Positions 1-7,739 of a DNA stretch of 18,607 bases are shown here, piece by piece. The position numbers and the translations under genes are program-made. The first letter of the stretch is position 1; every line of letters begins with the position of its first letter. This DNA comes from JAGGYK01 sp034716155 (GTDB lineage: Bacteria; Desulfobacterota; Desulfomonilia; UBA1062): NCBI GenBank assembly GCA_034716155.1, contig JAYEFR010000075.1, positions 1 through 18,607 on the forward strand, in the 5' to 3' direction. Under the pieces are notes generated by a model. That model was not told the origin of the DNA, did not search any database, and was given only the letters and a program-made list of their open reading frames with translations.

Positions 1-456
1 AAATCCCTGGAACCGGAATTGGCAAGATACAAGGCGGAACTTTCTACAAAAAAGGCAATTGTAAAGGAAAAACCCAGATACGAGGCGGAACTTGAGGAGA
101 CCAGGCATAAGCTTATTATAGCACTAAAACAATTACCTGATAAAAGTGAGATCCCATCTTTGTTAGAAAATGTTTCTGCCCTTGGCGAGGCATCAGGGTT
201 AGAGTTTGTTCTGTTCAGACCTAAAAACGAGGTGTCTAAGAATTTTTATGCAGAGATACCTGTTGACGTTAAGGTGGAAGGTAGTTACAAAGATATCGTG
301 GCCTTTTTTGATAAGGTTTCCAAGATGCCAAGGATAGTGAATATATCAAATATAGTTATGTCTTCTCCAAAGGCCACTCCAAGTGGAGACATGATTCTTG
401 CTACTTCATGTAATGCCACTACGTATAAGTTTTTAGAAGAGGCAGAGAAAAAATGA
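1..456 (+). CDS. pilO: Type IV pilus assembly protein PilO (5' end cut by window)
   Basis: PilO is an inner-membrane protein whose periplasmic domain pairs with PilN and links the cytoplasmic PilM ring to PilP and PilQ. The reading frame is open from base 1, so the start codon, N-terminal membrane segment and part of the coiled coil lie outside the window. What remains begins with a charged helical stretch rich in Lys and Glu, then the compact alpha/beta PilO domain: a glycine-containing LEFVLFRP strand, then VKVEGSYKDIVAFFDKVSK and a PRIVNISNI strand, all typical of the family. A TTG at position 19 is in frame but is probably internal, not a start. The stop overlaps the pilP start in an ATGA (453-456), which implies translational coupling. 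The pilP-pilQ context confirms the call. Confidence 0.9.
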   Translation, partial: KSLEPELARYKAELSTKKAIVKEKPRYEAELEETRHKLIIALKQLPDKSEIPSLLENVSALGEASGLEFVLFRPKNEVSKNFYAEIPVDVKVEGSYKDIVAFFDKVSKMPRIVNISNIVMSSPKATPSGDMILATSCNATTYKFLEEAEKK

Positions 457-980
457 ACAGAATGAAAAGATTTATATATCTTATCTTTATCGGTATTGTT
501 GCAGCAGGATTTGCAGCATGCTCGGATGGCAATAAGAAAGCTGTAACCTATACCCCGAAGACGTTTGTTAAGGCAAAGAAAGTAGAGTCACCAAAGCCGG
601 TAGTGAGTGAGGAGAATAAGCAAATGCCTGAATATGTAATTAAGGGCGAACGTGATCCATTCAAACTCTTTACTATAGGGATTACTCCTGAGATTGCAGA
701 AGGCAAGGAGCAATATTTAAGTCCACTCCAGAAACTTACGCTATCTCAGATAAGGCTTGTGGGCATAATCTGGGGGAGCAAAAAAAGTGCCCTTATTCAG
801 GATTTTTCAGGAATTGGTTATATAGTAAAAGAAGGGATGTTTGTTGGTGAAAATTCCGGCATTGTAACTCGCATATCGCCTAATGGGATTACCATAAAAC
901 AGCATTTTAAAGACTATAGAGGCCGTGTGAATACAAGGGAAGCAGTATTGAGTCTTAGAAAAGAAGAAGGGGAGAAGTAA
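453..980 (+). CDS. pilP: Type IV pilus biogenesis lipoprotein PilP
   Basis: PilP is an inner-membrane lipoprotein that bridges the PilN/PilO pair to the periplasmic part of the PilQ secretin. The 175-residue product begins with a short basic stretch, a hydrophobic segment (about residues 7-21) and a lipobox ending FAAC, so Cys23 is the predicted lipidated residue. A Lys/Pro-rich linker follows. The C-terminal PilP beta domain (about residues 64-170) starts with the hallmark ERDPFKLF and continues with LSQIRLVGIIWG, GIGYIVKEGMFVG and a closing AVLSL strand. The start overlaps the pilO stop by 4 bp, and pilQ begins 2 bp after its stop. An in-frame ATG three codons downstream is an alternative start. 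Length is normal for the family. Confidence 0.93.
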   Translation: MNRMKRFIYLIFIGIVAAGFAACSDGNKKAVTYTPKTFVKAKKVESPKPVVSEENKQMPEYVIKGERDPFKLFTIGITPEIAEGKEQYLSPLQKLTLSQIRLVGIIWGSKKSALIQDFSGIGYIVKEGMFVGENSGIVTRISPNGITIKQHFKDYRGRVNTREAVLSLRKEEGEK

Positions 981-981
981 T

Positions 982-2841
982 ATGAAAAAAAAGATATTCC
1001 TTATGGCGTTTATAGGTATATTGATAGTTCCTATGTATGCTGTTGGCGTAACTATAAAAAACGTTGACTTTATGAATATAGACAACAAGTCCAGATTGAA
1101 GATAGGGTTGGATGGGAAGACCAGTTATGATGTTATAAGAAAGGCGGATAAGGTTCTTCTTCGTATTGATAATGCCAATATACCAGATCATCTGGCACGA
1201 CCTTATATTACAAAGGATTTTGTTACGGTTATCGATCACATTCTACCTGTCCGTAAAGGTAGTGACGTAGTTTTTGAGATCACAATGAAACAGATAGCTC
1301 CGTACTTTGTTACACAAGATAAGAACACAGTGTTTATGGACTTTGATATACCAGAAGGATTAAAAAAGGCCTCAGTAAAACCAGAAAAGATCCAGGTAAA
1401 GGCGGTTTCCGCCAAGGTAGAGGCAGCCAAGCATGTTGTGCCAAAGGCCAAGGAGATAAAGGTTCTTGGCAAGGAAGCGCTAAGGCCATCTGTGATGGGG
1501 CCTACCCTCAAACCTAAGTATGGAGGCAAACGTATATCTCTGGATTTTCAGAATGCAGATATACATAATGTGTTGCGGATTATCGCAGATGTGAGTGGTT
1601 TAAATATTGTCACCTCGGATGATGTAAAGGGCACAATTACTATAAGATTGAAAGATGTGCCGTGGGATCAGGCCCTTGATGTGATTATGGAGAGTAAGGA
1701 CTTAGATAAGATGCAGATAGGAAACGTGGTAAGGATTGCTCCTGCAGGTAAGATAAAGGCAGCCCAGGAAAGACAGCTTTCCTCTAAAAAGACAAAGGAA
1801 AGACTAGAAGACTTAGTGACCAGGGTCATACCGGTAAATTTTGCAAAGGCATCTGATATTGCAAAAACTATCCAGGGCAGAGAAGTTGGTATAGTCTCTG
1901 ATAGGGGTAGCATTACTGCAGAAGACAGGACAAATGTCTTGATTGTAAAGGATATGAAAAAGCATGTAGATGCTGTTTGTGCTATGGTAAAAAGGCTGGA
2001 CAAGGCCACTCCGCAGGTATTGATTGAGTCAAGGATTGTCCAGGCAGATGAGGATTGGGTAAAGGCGCTAGGCATACAGTGGGGAGGGGCCTATAGGAAT
2101 CAATCCAGCAGGTACCACTTCGGGCTTTCAGGGAGCACCGCTGGTTCTGCAAGGAATCTGTTTAATACTTCAGGTTCTACATCCGCCACAGGTGCTATAA
2201 AACCCACATGGTCGTCTAACATAATACCATCACCTTCAATGGCTGTAAATTTCCCAACGAGTCTAGGCGTAGGCGCTGGGGGCGCAGGATTTGGCATTTC
2301 TCTTGGCAGGCTTGGTAATGCCCTTAGTGCTCTTGATTTGAGACTGGATATAGGTGAAACCACAGGAAGTACAAGCGTGATAGCAAGGCCCAGGATAATA
2401 ACTATGGACAACAAAAAGGCCATTATAAAGCAGGGTGAAAAATATCCATATGTCGTAAGGAACCAGGAAGGTGAACTCTCAACCGAGCTTAAGGATATAG
2501 AACTTGTATTGGAAGTGACTCCAAGGGTTGCATTTGACGGCAGCGTCAATATGGAAATCTTGGTTAAGAGAAATGCCATAGGTGCGTATGAAAATCCACT
2601 TGGAGATCCCAGTATAGCCTCACGGGAGGTTCAAACAGAAGTCCTTGTAAAGGATGGAGAGACCACTGTGATAGGTGGGATCATAGAAAATGAAATCAAA
2701 AAGAACGTATCAGAGGTCCCCGGGATAGCTAAAGTACCTATCCTAGGCTTTTTCTTTCGTGGCAAGAAAGATGAGATACACAAGAGGGAGCTGTTGATAT
2801 TCATTACACCTCACGTGATAAGGCCTCTGTCTTTAGATTAA
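982..2841 (+). CDS. pilQ: Type IV pilus secretin PilQ
   Basis: PilQ forms the outer-membrane channel through which type IV pili emerge. The 619-residue product has an N-terminal signal sequence (about residues 1-20), one AMIN-like domain (about 22-120, peptidoglycan binding in this family), and a Lys/Ala/Val-rich linker. A secretin N0/STN domain follows (about 180-255: ISLDFQNADIHNVLRIIADV), then an N1-type domain (about 280-343), and the secretin C domain from about 346 (VLIESRIVQADEDW) to the end. The secretin signature VPGIAKVPILGFFFRG is close to the C-terminus. A Ser/Gly-rich stretch (about 370-440) sits early in the secretin domain. One AMIN domain makes it shorter than many PilQ proteins. 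The ribosome site is the GA-rich tail of pilP. No clear terminator follows. Confidence 0.95.
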   Translation: MKKKIFLMAFIGILIVPMYAVGVTIKNVDFMNIDNKSRLKIGLDGKTSYDVIRKADKVLLRIDNANIPDHLARPYITKDFVTVIDHILPVRKGSDVVFEITMKQIAPYFVTQDKNTVFMDFDIPEGLKKASVKPEKIQVKAVSAKVEAAKHVVPKAKEIKVLGKEALRPSVMGPTLKPKYGGKRISLDFQNADIHNVLRIIADVSGLNIVTSDDVKGTITIRLKDVPWDQALDVIMESKDLDKMQIGNVVRIAPAGKIKAAQERQLSSKKTKERLEDLVTRVIPVNFAKASDIAKTIQGREVGIVSDRGSITAEDRTNVLIVKDMKKHVDAVCAMVKRLDKATPQVLIESRIVQADEDWVKALGIQWGGAYRNQSSRYHFGLSGSTAGSARNLFNTSGSTSATGAIKPTWSSNIIPSPSMAVNFPTSLGVGAGGAGFGISLGRLGNALSALDLRLDIGETTGSTSVIARPRIITMDNKKAIIKQGEKYPYVVRNQEGELSTELKDIELVLEVTPRVAFDGSVNMEILVKRNAIGAYENPLGDPSIASREVQTEVLVKDGETTVIGGIIENEIKKNVSEVPGIAKVPILGFFFRGKKDEIHKRELLIFITPHVIRPLSLD

Positions 2842-2914
2842 AAAGGATTTGGCGCAACGCATAATTTTTTGTGCTGATGCGGATACATTTGAGACCTTTG
2901 CATAACACTCATAT

Positions 2915-3002
2915 TGTCATTGCGAGCTTTAGAGAAGCAATCTCAAAGTGCTTGCAACCAATGGGATTGCCACGTCGGCCTAAAAACCTCCTCGCAATGA
3001 CA
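2915..3002. repeat. Palindromic interspersed repeat with TGTCATTGCGAG termini
   Basis: An 88-bp non-coding element with perfect 12-bp terminal inverted repeats: TGTCATTGCGAG at 2915-2926 and CTCGCAATGACA at 2991-3002. Inner segments AGCAATCTC (2936-2944) and GGGATTGCC (2964-2972) are also nearly complementary, so the unit can fold into a long imperfect hairpin. Sequences of this type (TCATTGCGAG...AAGCAATCTC...GATTGCCACGTCG...CTCGCAATGA) are familiar as small palindromic repeats in intergenic DNA of many bacteria. It has no coding capacity. It resembles a small non-autonomous element, but no target duplication is evident. Confidence 0.75.
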
Positions 3003-3096
3003 TGCTCAGTTACTTTTTACGAAAGCATCAAAGACAGGCTTGAATAATCTTTAAATTAATGTTTCCCAACCCTATATTATAGATATGGAATCTGGA

Positions 3097-3128
3097 TTGA
3101 CATATCTATCGTATAACTACTATATAAT
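3097..3128 (+). promoter_or_regulatory. Candidate sigma70 promoter for the TPR-ftsH-folP-acpS operon
   Basis: A perfect -35 hexamer TTGACA (3097-3102) is followed by TATATA at 3121-3126 (18-bp spacer), which overlaps a perfect TATAAT at 3123-3128 (20-bp spacer). It lies about 210 bp before the GTG start of the next gene, so a transcript from here would carry a long leader. No better promoter is seen between it and the gene. Inferred by eye only. Confidence 0.4.
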
Positions 3129-3337
3129 AAGGTAACTGATCAGGTTATTAGCCTGAAGACTATTAGACTGAAGGGTACTGATATCCTTTGGGCGGCAAAA
3201 GCCGTATTTGGGGAGTATGATATTTGAATGGCTGCGCTATTATATATAGGGTTTTGTGGGTTTTTTACCTAAAAGCCTTCGGCCTTCAGCCTATCTACCT
3301 GAGTAGTTACATGATAAGCATTGAGGGAGGTTATTGA

Positions 3338-3976
3338 GTGGAAAGGGATACAAGAAAGGAATTGGTAAAGGGCCCCGATGAGTTCATGTCTATTATAGGC
3401 AGGTTCATTCGTTGGATAAAGGCAAATAAAAAGGTATTCATACTGAGCTGTATAATTGTAGCGATAATTATTACAGGTTCTCTAGGCTTTTTCTACTGGA
3501 GGATAAATAGAGAGCATATTGCTATGGCAAAATATTTTAATACGGCAGGCGATGTTGAATCGATTGAAAGTCTTATGCAGAACTATGCTGATACTCGTGC
3601 AGGAAGACTTGCAATATTAAGGCTTGCAAACAAGGCATATTCTGGTGGTGATCCTGATGGGGCTATCAAGTATGCAAATGAGTTTATAGATGTATGGGGC
3701 AAAAAGGAGATCTTTTATTGGGAGTCGCTTTTAATCTTGGCCCAGGCATATATGGACAAAGGTGATCTAGCCGGTTGCCTTCCTTTCCTTGAGAAGTGTA
3801 TATCGTCCGCACCTGAGTCAATGAAGGATGGGGCCTTGTTTTATAAAGGAGTGGCGTTGAAAGGATTAAATAAGCCATCTGATGCAATAGAAGTCTTAAA
3901 GAAGGTTTCCGGCAGATATGCCCACTTGGCAAATGTCTATATCGGTGATATTGCATTAAGTGGTGAGGAGAAGTAA
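3338..3976 (+). CDS. Membrane-anchored TPR-like protein (YfgM-like)
   Basis: A 212-residue protein with one N-terminal transmembrane helix (about residues 33-54) after a basic cytoplasmic tail. A helical tetratricopeptide-type domain (about 60-210) follows. Recognisable repeat units include ILRLANKAYSGGDPDGAIKYA, ILAQAYMDKGDLAGCLPFLEK and LFYKGVALKGLNKPSDAIEVL. This layout resembles the YfgM/TPR_21 group, which in Escherichia coli associates with the SecYEG translocon and periplasmic chaperones. That function is by analogy only. The GTG start is supported by GAGGGAGG at 3323-3330. ftsH begins 3 bp after its stop, so the two are probably co-transcribed. A link to inner-membrane protein quality control would fit, but is inference. 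It could also be an unrelated TPR scaffold. Confidence 0.75.
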   Translation: MERDTRKELVKGPDEFMSIIGRFIRWIKANKKVFILSCIIVAIIITGSLGFFYWRINREHIAMAKYFNTAGDVESIESLMQNYADTRAGRLAILRLANKAYSGGDPDGAIKYANEFIDVWGKKEIFYWESLLILAQAYMDKGDLAGCLPFLEKCISSAPESMKDGALFYKGVALKGLNKPSDAIEVLKKVSGRYAHLANVYIGDIALSGEEK

Positions 3977-3979
3977 AGA

Positions 3980-5794
3980 ATGCGGGATAATAAAAGTCCA
4001 AGGAATGATAGCTTTTTAAAGGGGGCTGCGCTTTGGATAGTGATAGCACTTATCATGGTAATGCTATTTCACCTCTTTAATCAGCCCACATCTGAAATAA
4101 GTAGATTTGCATTCAGCGAGTTTGTTACAATTTTAGATAATGATGGGGTAAAAGAGGTGACTATCCAGGGTAACAAGATAAAGGGTATTCTAAAGGATGA
4201 TACCCCATTCCAAACATATGCCCCTGATGATCCGGGGCTTATAGAAAGGCTTATGTCAAAGGATGTGCTTATCTCCGCCAAACCGTCGGAGGAATCCCCA
4301 TGGTATATGTCTGTGCTTATATCCTGGATACCAATGTTACTCTTAGTAGGGATCTGGATATTTTTTATGCGACAAATGCAGGCAGGCGGAACCAAAGCCA
4401 TGAGTTTTGGCAGGAGTAAGGCCAAACTTATGACCCGGGATAAGGAAAAGATGACATTTAATGATGTGGCTGGGGTGGAAGAGGCAAAGGAGGAATTGAG
4501 AGAGATAATAGATTTTCTAAAAGACCCCAAGAGATTTACCACACTTGGAGGTAAGTTACCCAAAGGGGTATTAATTGTTGGTCCCCCTGGCACAGGGAAG
4601 ACCTTACTGGCGAAGGCGGTAGCAGGGGAGGCGGATGTCCCCTTCTTCAGCATGTCCGGCTCTGATTTTGTGGAGATGTTTGTAGGCGTAGGCGCCTCCA
4701 GGGTGAGAGATCTTTTTGCCCAGGGCAAACAGCATGCGCCATGTATTGTATTTATAGATGAGTTGGACGCAGTTGGTCGTCACAGAGGGGCAGGTCTTGG
4801 GGGTGGTCATGATGAAAGAGAACAGACTCTAAACCAGCTCCTTGTGGAGATGGATGGGTTTGAATCAAGCGGAGGAGTCATACTGATGGCTGCCACAAAC
4901 AGGCCGGATGTCCTTGATCCAGCACTTCTCAGGCCCGGAAGATTTGATCGTCAGATTGTAGTCTCTAATCCCGATGTAAGGGGCAGAGAAGAAATATTAA
5001 AGGTACACACAAGGGAAATACCTTTGTCTGATGGTGCAGACTTGGGCATTCTGGCAAAGGCAACACCAGGTTTTTCCGGTGCTGATCTTGCAAATCTGGT
5101 CAATGAGTCTGCCCTGTTGGCTGCAAAAGGCAATAAGACAAAGGTGAGCATGGAAGATCTGGAGAGCGCAAAGGACAAGGTGTTGATGGGGGTGGAGAGA
5201 AGGTCTATGGTCATCTCTGATGAGGAGAAGATGCATACTGCATACCATGAAGCAGGGCATGCCTTGGTGGCAAAGAAGCTTGCTCATGCTGATCCTGTGT
5301 ATAAGGTGAGTATAATTCCCAGGGGGAGGGCCCTGGGGGTTACACAGCAGTTGCCTGTAGATGACAGGCATTCCTACACAAAAGATTATCTCTTGGATAC
5401 GATAGCAGTGCTTATGGGTGGGAGAATATCAGAGGAGCAGGTCGTAGGCCATCTGACTACCGGGGCAGGCAATGATATTGAGAGGGCCACCGATATGGCC
5501 AGACATATGGTCTGTGAATGGGGTATGAGTGACCTGGGTCCCCTTAGCTTTGGTAAGGTAGAGGAAGAGATATTTTTAGGTAGAGAAATAGCAAAGCGTG
5601 TGGACTATAGCGAGGAGACAGCCAGAAAGATTGACGAGAGTGTCAAAAAGATCGTGCTGGCTTGTTATGAGAAGGCAAAGAAAATCATAAAAGATAATAT
5701 TGATGTATTACACAAGATTGCAAATGTGTTGCTGGAGAAAGAAGTCATAGATGGAGCCGAGATCGACAGGATCATTCAGGAAGAGACAGCCTAA
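3980..5794 (+). CDS. ftsH: ATP-dependent zinc metalloprotease FtsH
   Basis: FtsH is the hexameric membrane AAA+ protease that degrades misassembled membrane proteins and some regulators. The 604-residue product has a first transmembrane helix (about residues 15-34), a small periplasmic domain, and a second helix (about 110-130). The AAA domain carries Walker A GPPGTGKT (201-208), Walker B VFIDELD (257-263) and the second region of homology with NRPDVLDPALLRPGRFD. The protease domain has zinc motif HEAGH (423-427) and the third zinc ligand Asp499 in GAGNDIERAT. All key residues are present and length is normal. The ribosome site GGTGAGGAG lies in the end of the upstream TPR gene. The 3' end overlaps the predicted folP start by 44 bp. 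Confidence 0.97.
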   Translation: MRDNKSPRNDSFLKGAALWIVIALIMVMLFHLFNQPTSEISRFAFSEFVTILDNDGVKEVTIQGNKIKGILKDDTPFQTYAPDDPGLIERLMSKDVLISAKPSEESPWYMSVLISWIPMLLLVGIWIFFMRQMQAGGTKAMSFGRSKAKLMTRDKEKMTFNDVAGVEEAKEELREIIDFLKDPKRFTTLGGKLPKGVLIVGPPGTGKTLLAKAVAGEADVPFFSMSGSDFVEMFVGVGASRVRDLFAQGKQHAPCIVFIDELDAVGRHRGAGLGGGHDEREQTLNQLLVEMDGFESSGGVILMAATNRPDVLDPALLRPGRFDRQIVVSNPDVRGREEILKVHTREIPLSDGADLGILAKATPGFSGADLANLVNESALLAAKGNKTKVSMEDLESAKDKVLMGVERRSMVISDEEKMHTAYHEAGHALVAKKLAHADPVYKVSIIPRGRALGVTQQLPVDDRHSYTKDYLLDTIAVLMGGRISEEQVVGHLTTGAGNDIERATDMARHMVCEWGMSDLGPLSFGKVEEEIFLGREIAKRVDYSEETARKIDESVKKIVLACYEKAKKIIKDNIDVLHKIANVLLEKEVIDGAEIDRIIQEETA

Positions 5795-6971
5795 AGCCCG
5801 CCTCTTAAGCCATTATAATAAGAATATATTGATAGGTTGCGGCGTTGATCCCGCCTCTATCCCTATCCTTATGCCAAAGATGGGGCACAGGATCCTCTTA
5901 TTAAGAGACATAAAACTCTATGCTGCAAACATCTTGAAACAGGAGATGCTCTCTATAGGAGGGGATGTGGCTGTGAACAGTGGTGTGATATCAGGTAAGG
6001 TCAAAAGAAGCGATTGTGTTGTTATGGGGGATTTACGGCATTTCAGGAGATTGATAGACAAGCTGAAATCACAACCCGGACTTACTACGATTGCCTCTGT
6101 AATAGAAAGTCAGATTTTTTCTAGAAGGGATGGCTTTGTATTGGACATATGTGGAAGGCGCTACAGATGGGATGATTTGCCTGTAGTCATGGGGGTACTC
6201 AATGTAGGTGACGATTCGTTTTCCGATGGAGGGTTGTGGGCAGATCCGGATAAGGCATATGCACATGCAATGGATATGGTAGATAATGGCGCTCAAATCA
6301 TAGATATAGGCGCTGAGTCCACCAGGCCGGGTGCTATTCCCATTGATAAAGATGAGGAGATCTCGCGGGTAGCACCTGTCATTGAAAGGATTGTATCTTC
6401 AGTGGATATACCTGTCAGTGTAGATACACAGAAATCCGAAGTGGCAAAGGTCGCCCTGGATGCCGGGGCATGTATTATAAATGATGTAAGTGCGCTTAGG
6501 TATGATCCTGACATGCTTAATGTAGTAAAAGACAGAGAAGCCGGTGTTATACTTATGCATATGAGAGGTACACCTGAAACCATGCAGGATGACACATCCT
6601 ATGATGATATCATTACAGAAATCATGGATTTTTTGGATGACAGGATACAGACCTGCATTGATGCAGATATAAAAAAAGACAGGATTATTGTGGATCCAGG
6701 CATAGGTTTTGGCAAGGACTTGGAAGGCAACCTTACTATTATCAGGCATATATCAGAATTTAAATCATTGGGTGTCCCCATCTTATTGGGACACTCGAGA
6801 AAATCCTTTATCGGTAATATTTTAGGAACCCCTGTAGGTGACAGGGAGGAAGGTACTGATGCGGTTACGGCATGGGCCACCTTTAAGGGAGTAGATATAG
6901 TAAGGGTACATGATATAAGGCATGCCATAAGGATAAGATCGATGATAGGGTCTATAGTAGACAATTCATGA
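5751..6971 (+). CDS. folP: Dihydropteroate synthase with N-terminal extension domain
   Basis: FolP joins p-aminobenzoate to a pterin diphosphate in folate synthesis. The 406-residue product is longer than the usual roughly 280. About residues 25-135 form an extra domain (GVDPASIPILMPKM, AANILKQEMLSIGGD, RHFRRLIDKLK) of a kind I recall in FolP proteins of Desulfobacterota and relatives. The TIM-barrel domain follows, with SVDTQKS, IINDVSAL, VDPGIGFGKD, GHSRKSFIG and RVHDI all present. The first loop reads NVGDDSFSDGG instead of the usual NVTPDSFSDGG. The chosen ATG has GGAGAAAG upstream (5733-5740) and overlaps ftsH by 44 bp. A TTG at 5829 is an alternative start. The stop overlaps acpS in an ATGA. 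Confidence 0.93.
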   Translation: MEPRSTGSFRKRQPKARLLSHYNKNILIGCGVDPASIPILMPKMGHRILLLRDIKLYAANILKQEMLSIGGDVAVNSGVISGKVKRSDCVVMGDLRHFRRLIDKLKSQPGLTTIASVIESQIFSRRDGFVLDICGRRYRWDDLPVVMGVLNVGDDSFSDGGLWADPDKAYAHAMDMVDNGAQIIDIGAESTRPGAIPIDKDEEISRVAPVIERIVSSVDIPVSVDTQKSEVAKVALDAGACIINDVSALRYDPDMLNVVKDREAGVILMHMRGTPETMQDDTSYDDIITEIMDFLDDRIQTCIDADIKKDRIIVDPGIGFGKDLEGNLTIIRHISEFKSLGVPILLGHSRKSFIGNILGTPVGDREEGTDAVTAWATFKGVDIVRVHDIRHAIRIRSMIGSIVDNS

Positions 6972-7345
6972 TAACAGGTGTGGGCATTGATATTATAGAT
7001 ATCTCAAGGATCCGGTCTGTTCTTGATAGGCACCGTGTACGTTTTATGAAAAGGGTTTTTACACTCGCGGAGATTGAATACTGTTCAAAACAGTCGGATC
7101 CGTCTCCTTGCCTGGCTGCAAGATTCGCTGCAAAAGAGGCGGTATTGAAGGCGTTAGGGTGTGGCCTTTCCAAGGGGATCAGGTTTAAGGATGTAGAGGT
7201 GGGCAGATCTTTTATCCCTCCTGGTATAAGGCTTTATGGTAATGCAAAGGAGATAGCCTCGCTTAAAGGGGTATCCGATATACACCTTAGTCTTTCTCAT
7301 GAGAGGGATTATGCAATAGCTATTGTAGTCATGGAGGGAAGATAA
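6968..7345 (+). CDS. acpS: Holo-[acyl-carrier-protein] synthase
   Basis: AcpS transfers 4'-phosphopantetheine from coenzyme A to a serine of acyl carrier protein, activating it for fatty acid synthesis. The 125-residue product has the expected length. Both metal-binding family signatures are present: GVGIDIIDISRI near the N-terminus (Asp8) and RFAAKEAVLKALG (Glu57). A C-terminal HLSLSHERDYAIAIVV strand completes the fold. The start codon overlaps the folP stop (ATGA at 6968-6971), so translation is probably coupled. A perfect 8-bp stem (7340-7347 with 7357-7364) straddles the stop codon. It lacks a U tract and is only a weak terminator candidate. Confidence 0.95.
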   Translation: MITGVGIDIIDISRIRSVLDRHRVRFMKRVFTLAEIEYCSKQSDPSPCLAARFAAKEAVLKALGCGLSKGIRFKDVEVGRSFIPPGIRLYGNAKEIASLKGVSDIHLSLSHERDYAIAIVVMEGR

Positions 7346-7739
7346 GGGTTTTTCATCCTTATCTCTGAGAGGTGGTTGTATGAAAGCAGTGAATAGTAAA
7401 AAAGTGTTGGGTGTTGGGTTTTGAGTGTTGGGTGAATGAGAATAGCCGAGAGTCGAAAAAAGTTTTAGCTTCATGATTACCACTAGATTCAACTGATTTT
7501 TAAAAGGTCGGAAGACAGAGAAGTGATAGTAATTGTTGGCAATGGATTTCTTGATGAGTATCTCACTTGATAGATTTTCAATTTTTAAGAGGTTTTTTTA
7601 ATCATGAGTAATCTTGAGGTAATCGAGAGGCAAAAAAAAGTTTTAGCTTCACTTTTTACCTCACGATTTAGATATAGTTAGAGATAAAATAACACATATT
7701 TTCATCCTTGGATGTGTCCGAAAAGGACATGGAGGTTTA
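7346..7739. other. Non-coding, repeat-rich gap between acpS and tsaE
   Basis: About 390 bp without a supportable gene. It holds three copies of GTGTTGGGT (7404-7412, 7411-7419, 7425-7433). It also holds a direct repeat sharing AAAAAAGTTTTAGCTTCA at 7456-7473 and 7634-7651, with weaker similarity on both sides. Two short adjacent hairpins precede tsaE: CATC-CTTG-GATG (7703-7714) and TGTCC-GAAAA-GGACA (7715-7729). In Geobacter-like genomes nnr commonly sits between acpS and tsaE. I see no readable remnant of it here. Confidence 0.6.
7456..7651. repeat. Pair of direct repeats in the acpS-tsaE gap
   Basis: The 18-nt string AAAAAAGTTTTAGCTTCA occurs at 7456-7473 and at 7634-7651, 178 bp apart. 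Similarity is patchy beyond it: CGAGAG shortly before each copy, and TACC then GATT shortly after. Together the arms span about 45 bp per copy. The DNA between them is AT-rich and non-coding. This may be two decayed copies of an interspersed repeat or a small element bounded by direct repeats. Confidence 0.5.

Larger units (their letters stand above)
2842..3337. other. Non-coding region between pilQ and the TPR gene
   Basis: About 500 bp without a credible gene. It holds an 88-bp palindromic interspersed repeat (2915-3002), a candidate sigma70 promoter (about 3097-3128), and a long leader. The leader has a 13-nt near-perfect direct repeat, TATTAGNCTGAAG, at 3146-3158 and 3161-3173, spaced 15 bp start to start. 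It also has a small CGGC-AAAA-GCCG hairpin (3193-3204) and a CTAC-CTGA-GTAG hairpin (3295-3306). I could not match the leader to a known riboswitch. No strong rho-independent terminator for pilQ is visible. Confidence 0.6.

Noticed and set aside
1236..1529. Minus-strand open frames inside pilQ (also 1668-2075 and 2100-2579)
   Set aside because: They lie opposite a complete, well-recognised secretin gene, have no family features and are shadow frames.
3217..3249. Ten-codon leader frame starting ATG at 3217 in the TPR-ftsH leader
   Set aside because: The GGGGAG is only 1 nt from the ATG, and there is no run of regulatory codons, so a leader peptide is not supported.
4081..4728. 215-codon minus-strand frame inside ftsH
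   Set aside because: It is antisense to the AAA domain of ftsH and shows Ser/Pro-rich, featureless composition typical of a shadow.
7154..7492. 112-codon minus-strand frame across the acpS end and the following gap
   Set aside because: Half is antisense to acpS and the rest translates the GTGTTGGGT repeats, giving a low-complexity product.
7456..7651. CRISPR-like array in the acpS-tsaE gap
   Set aside because: Only two copies of an 18-nt string with a 160-bp gap, no regular spacers and no cas genes nearby.
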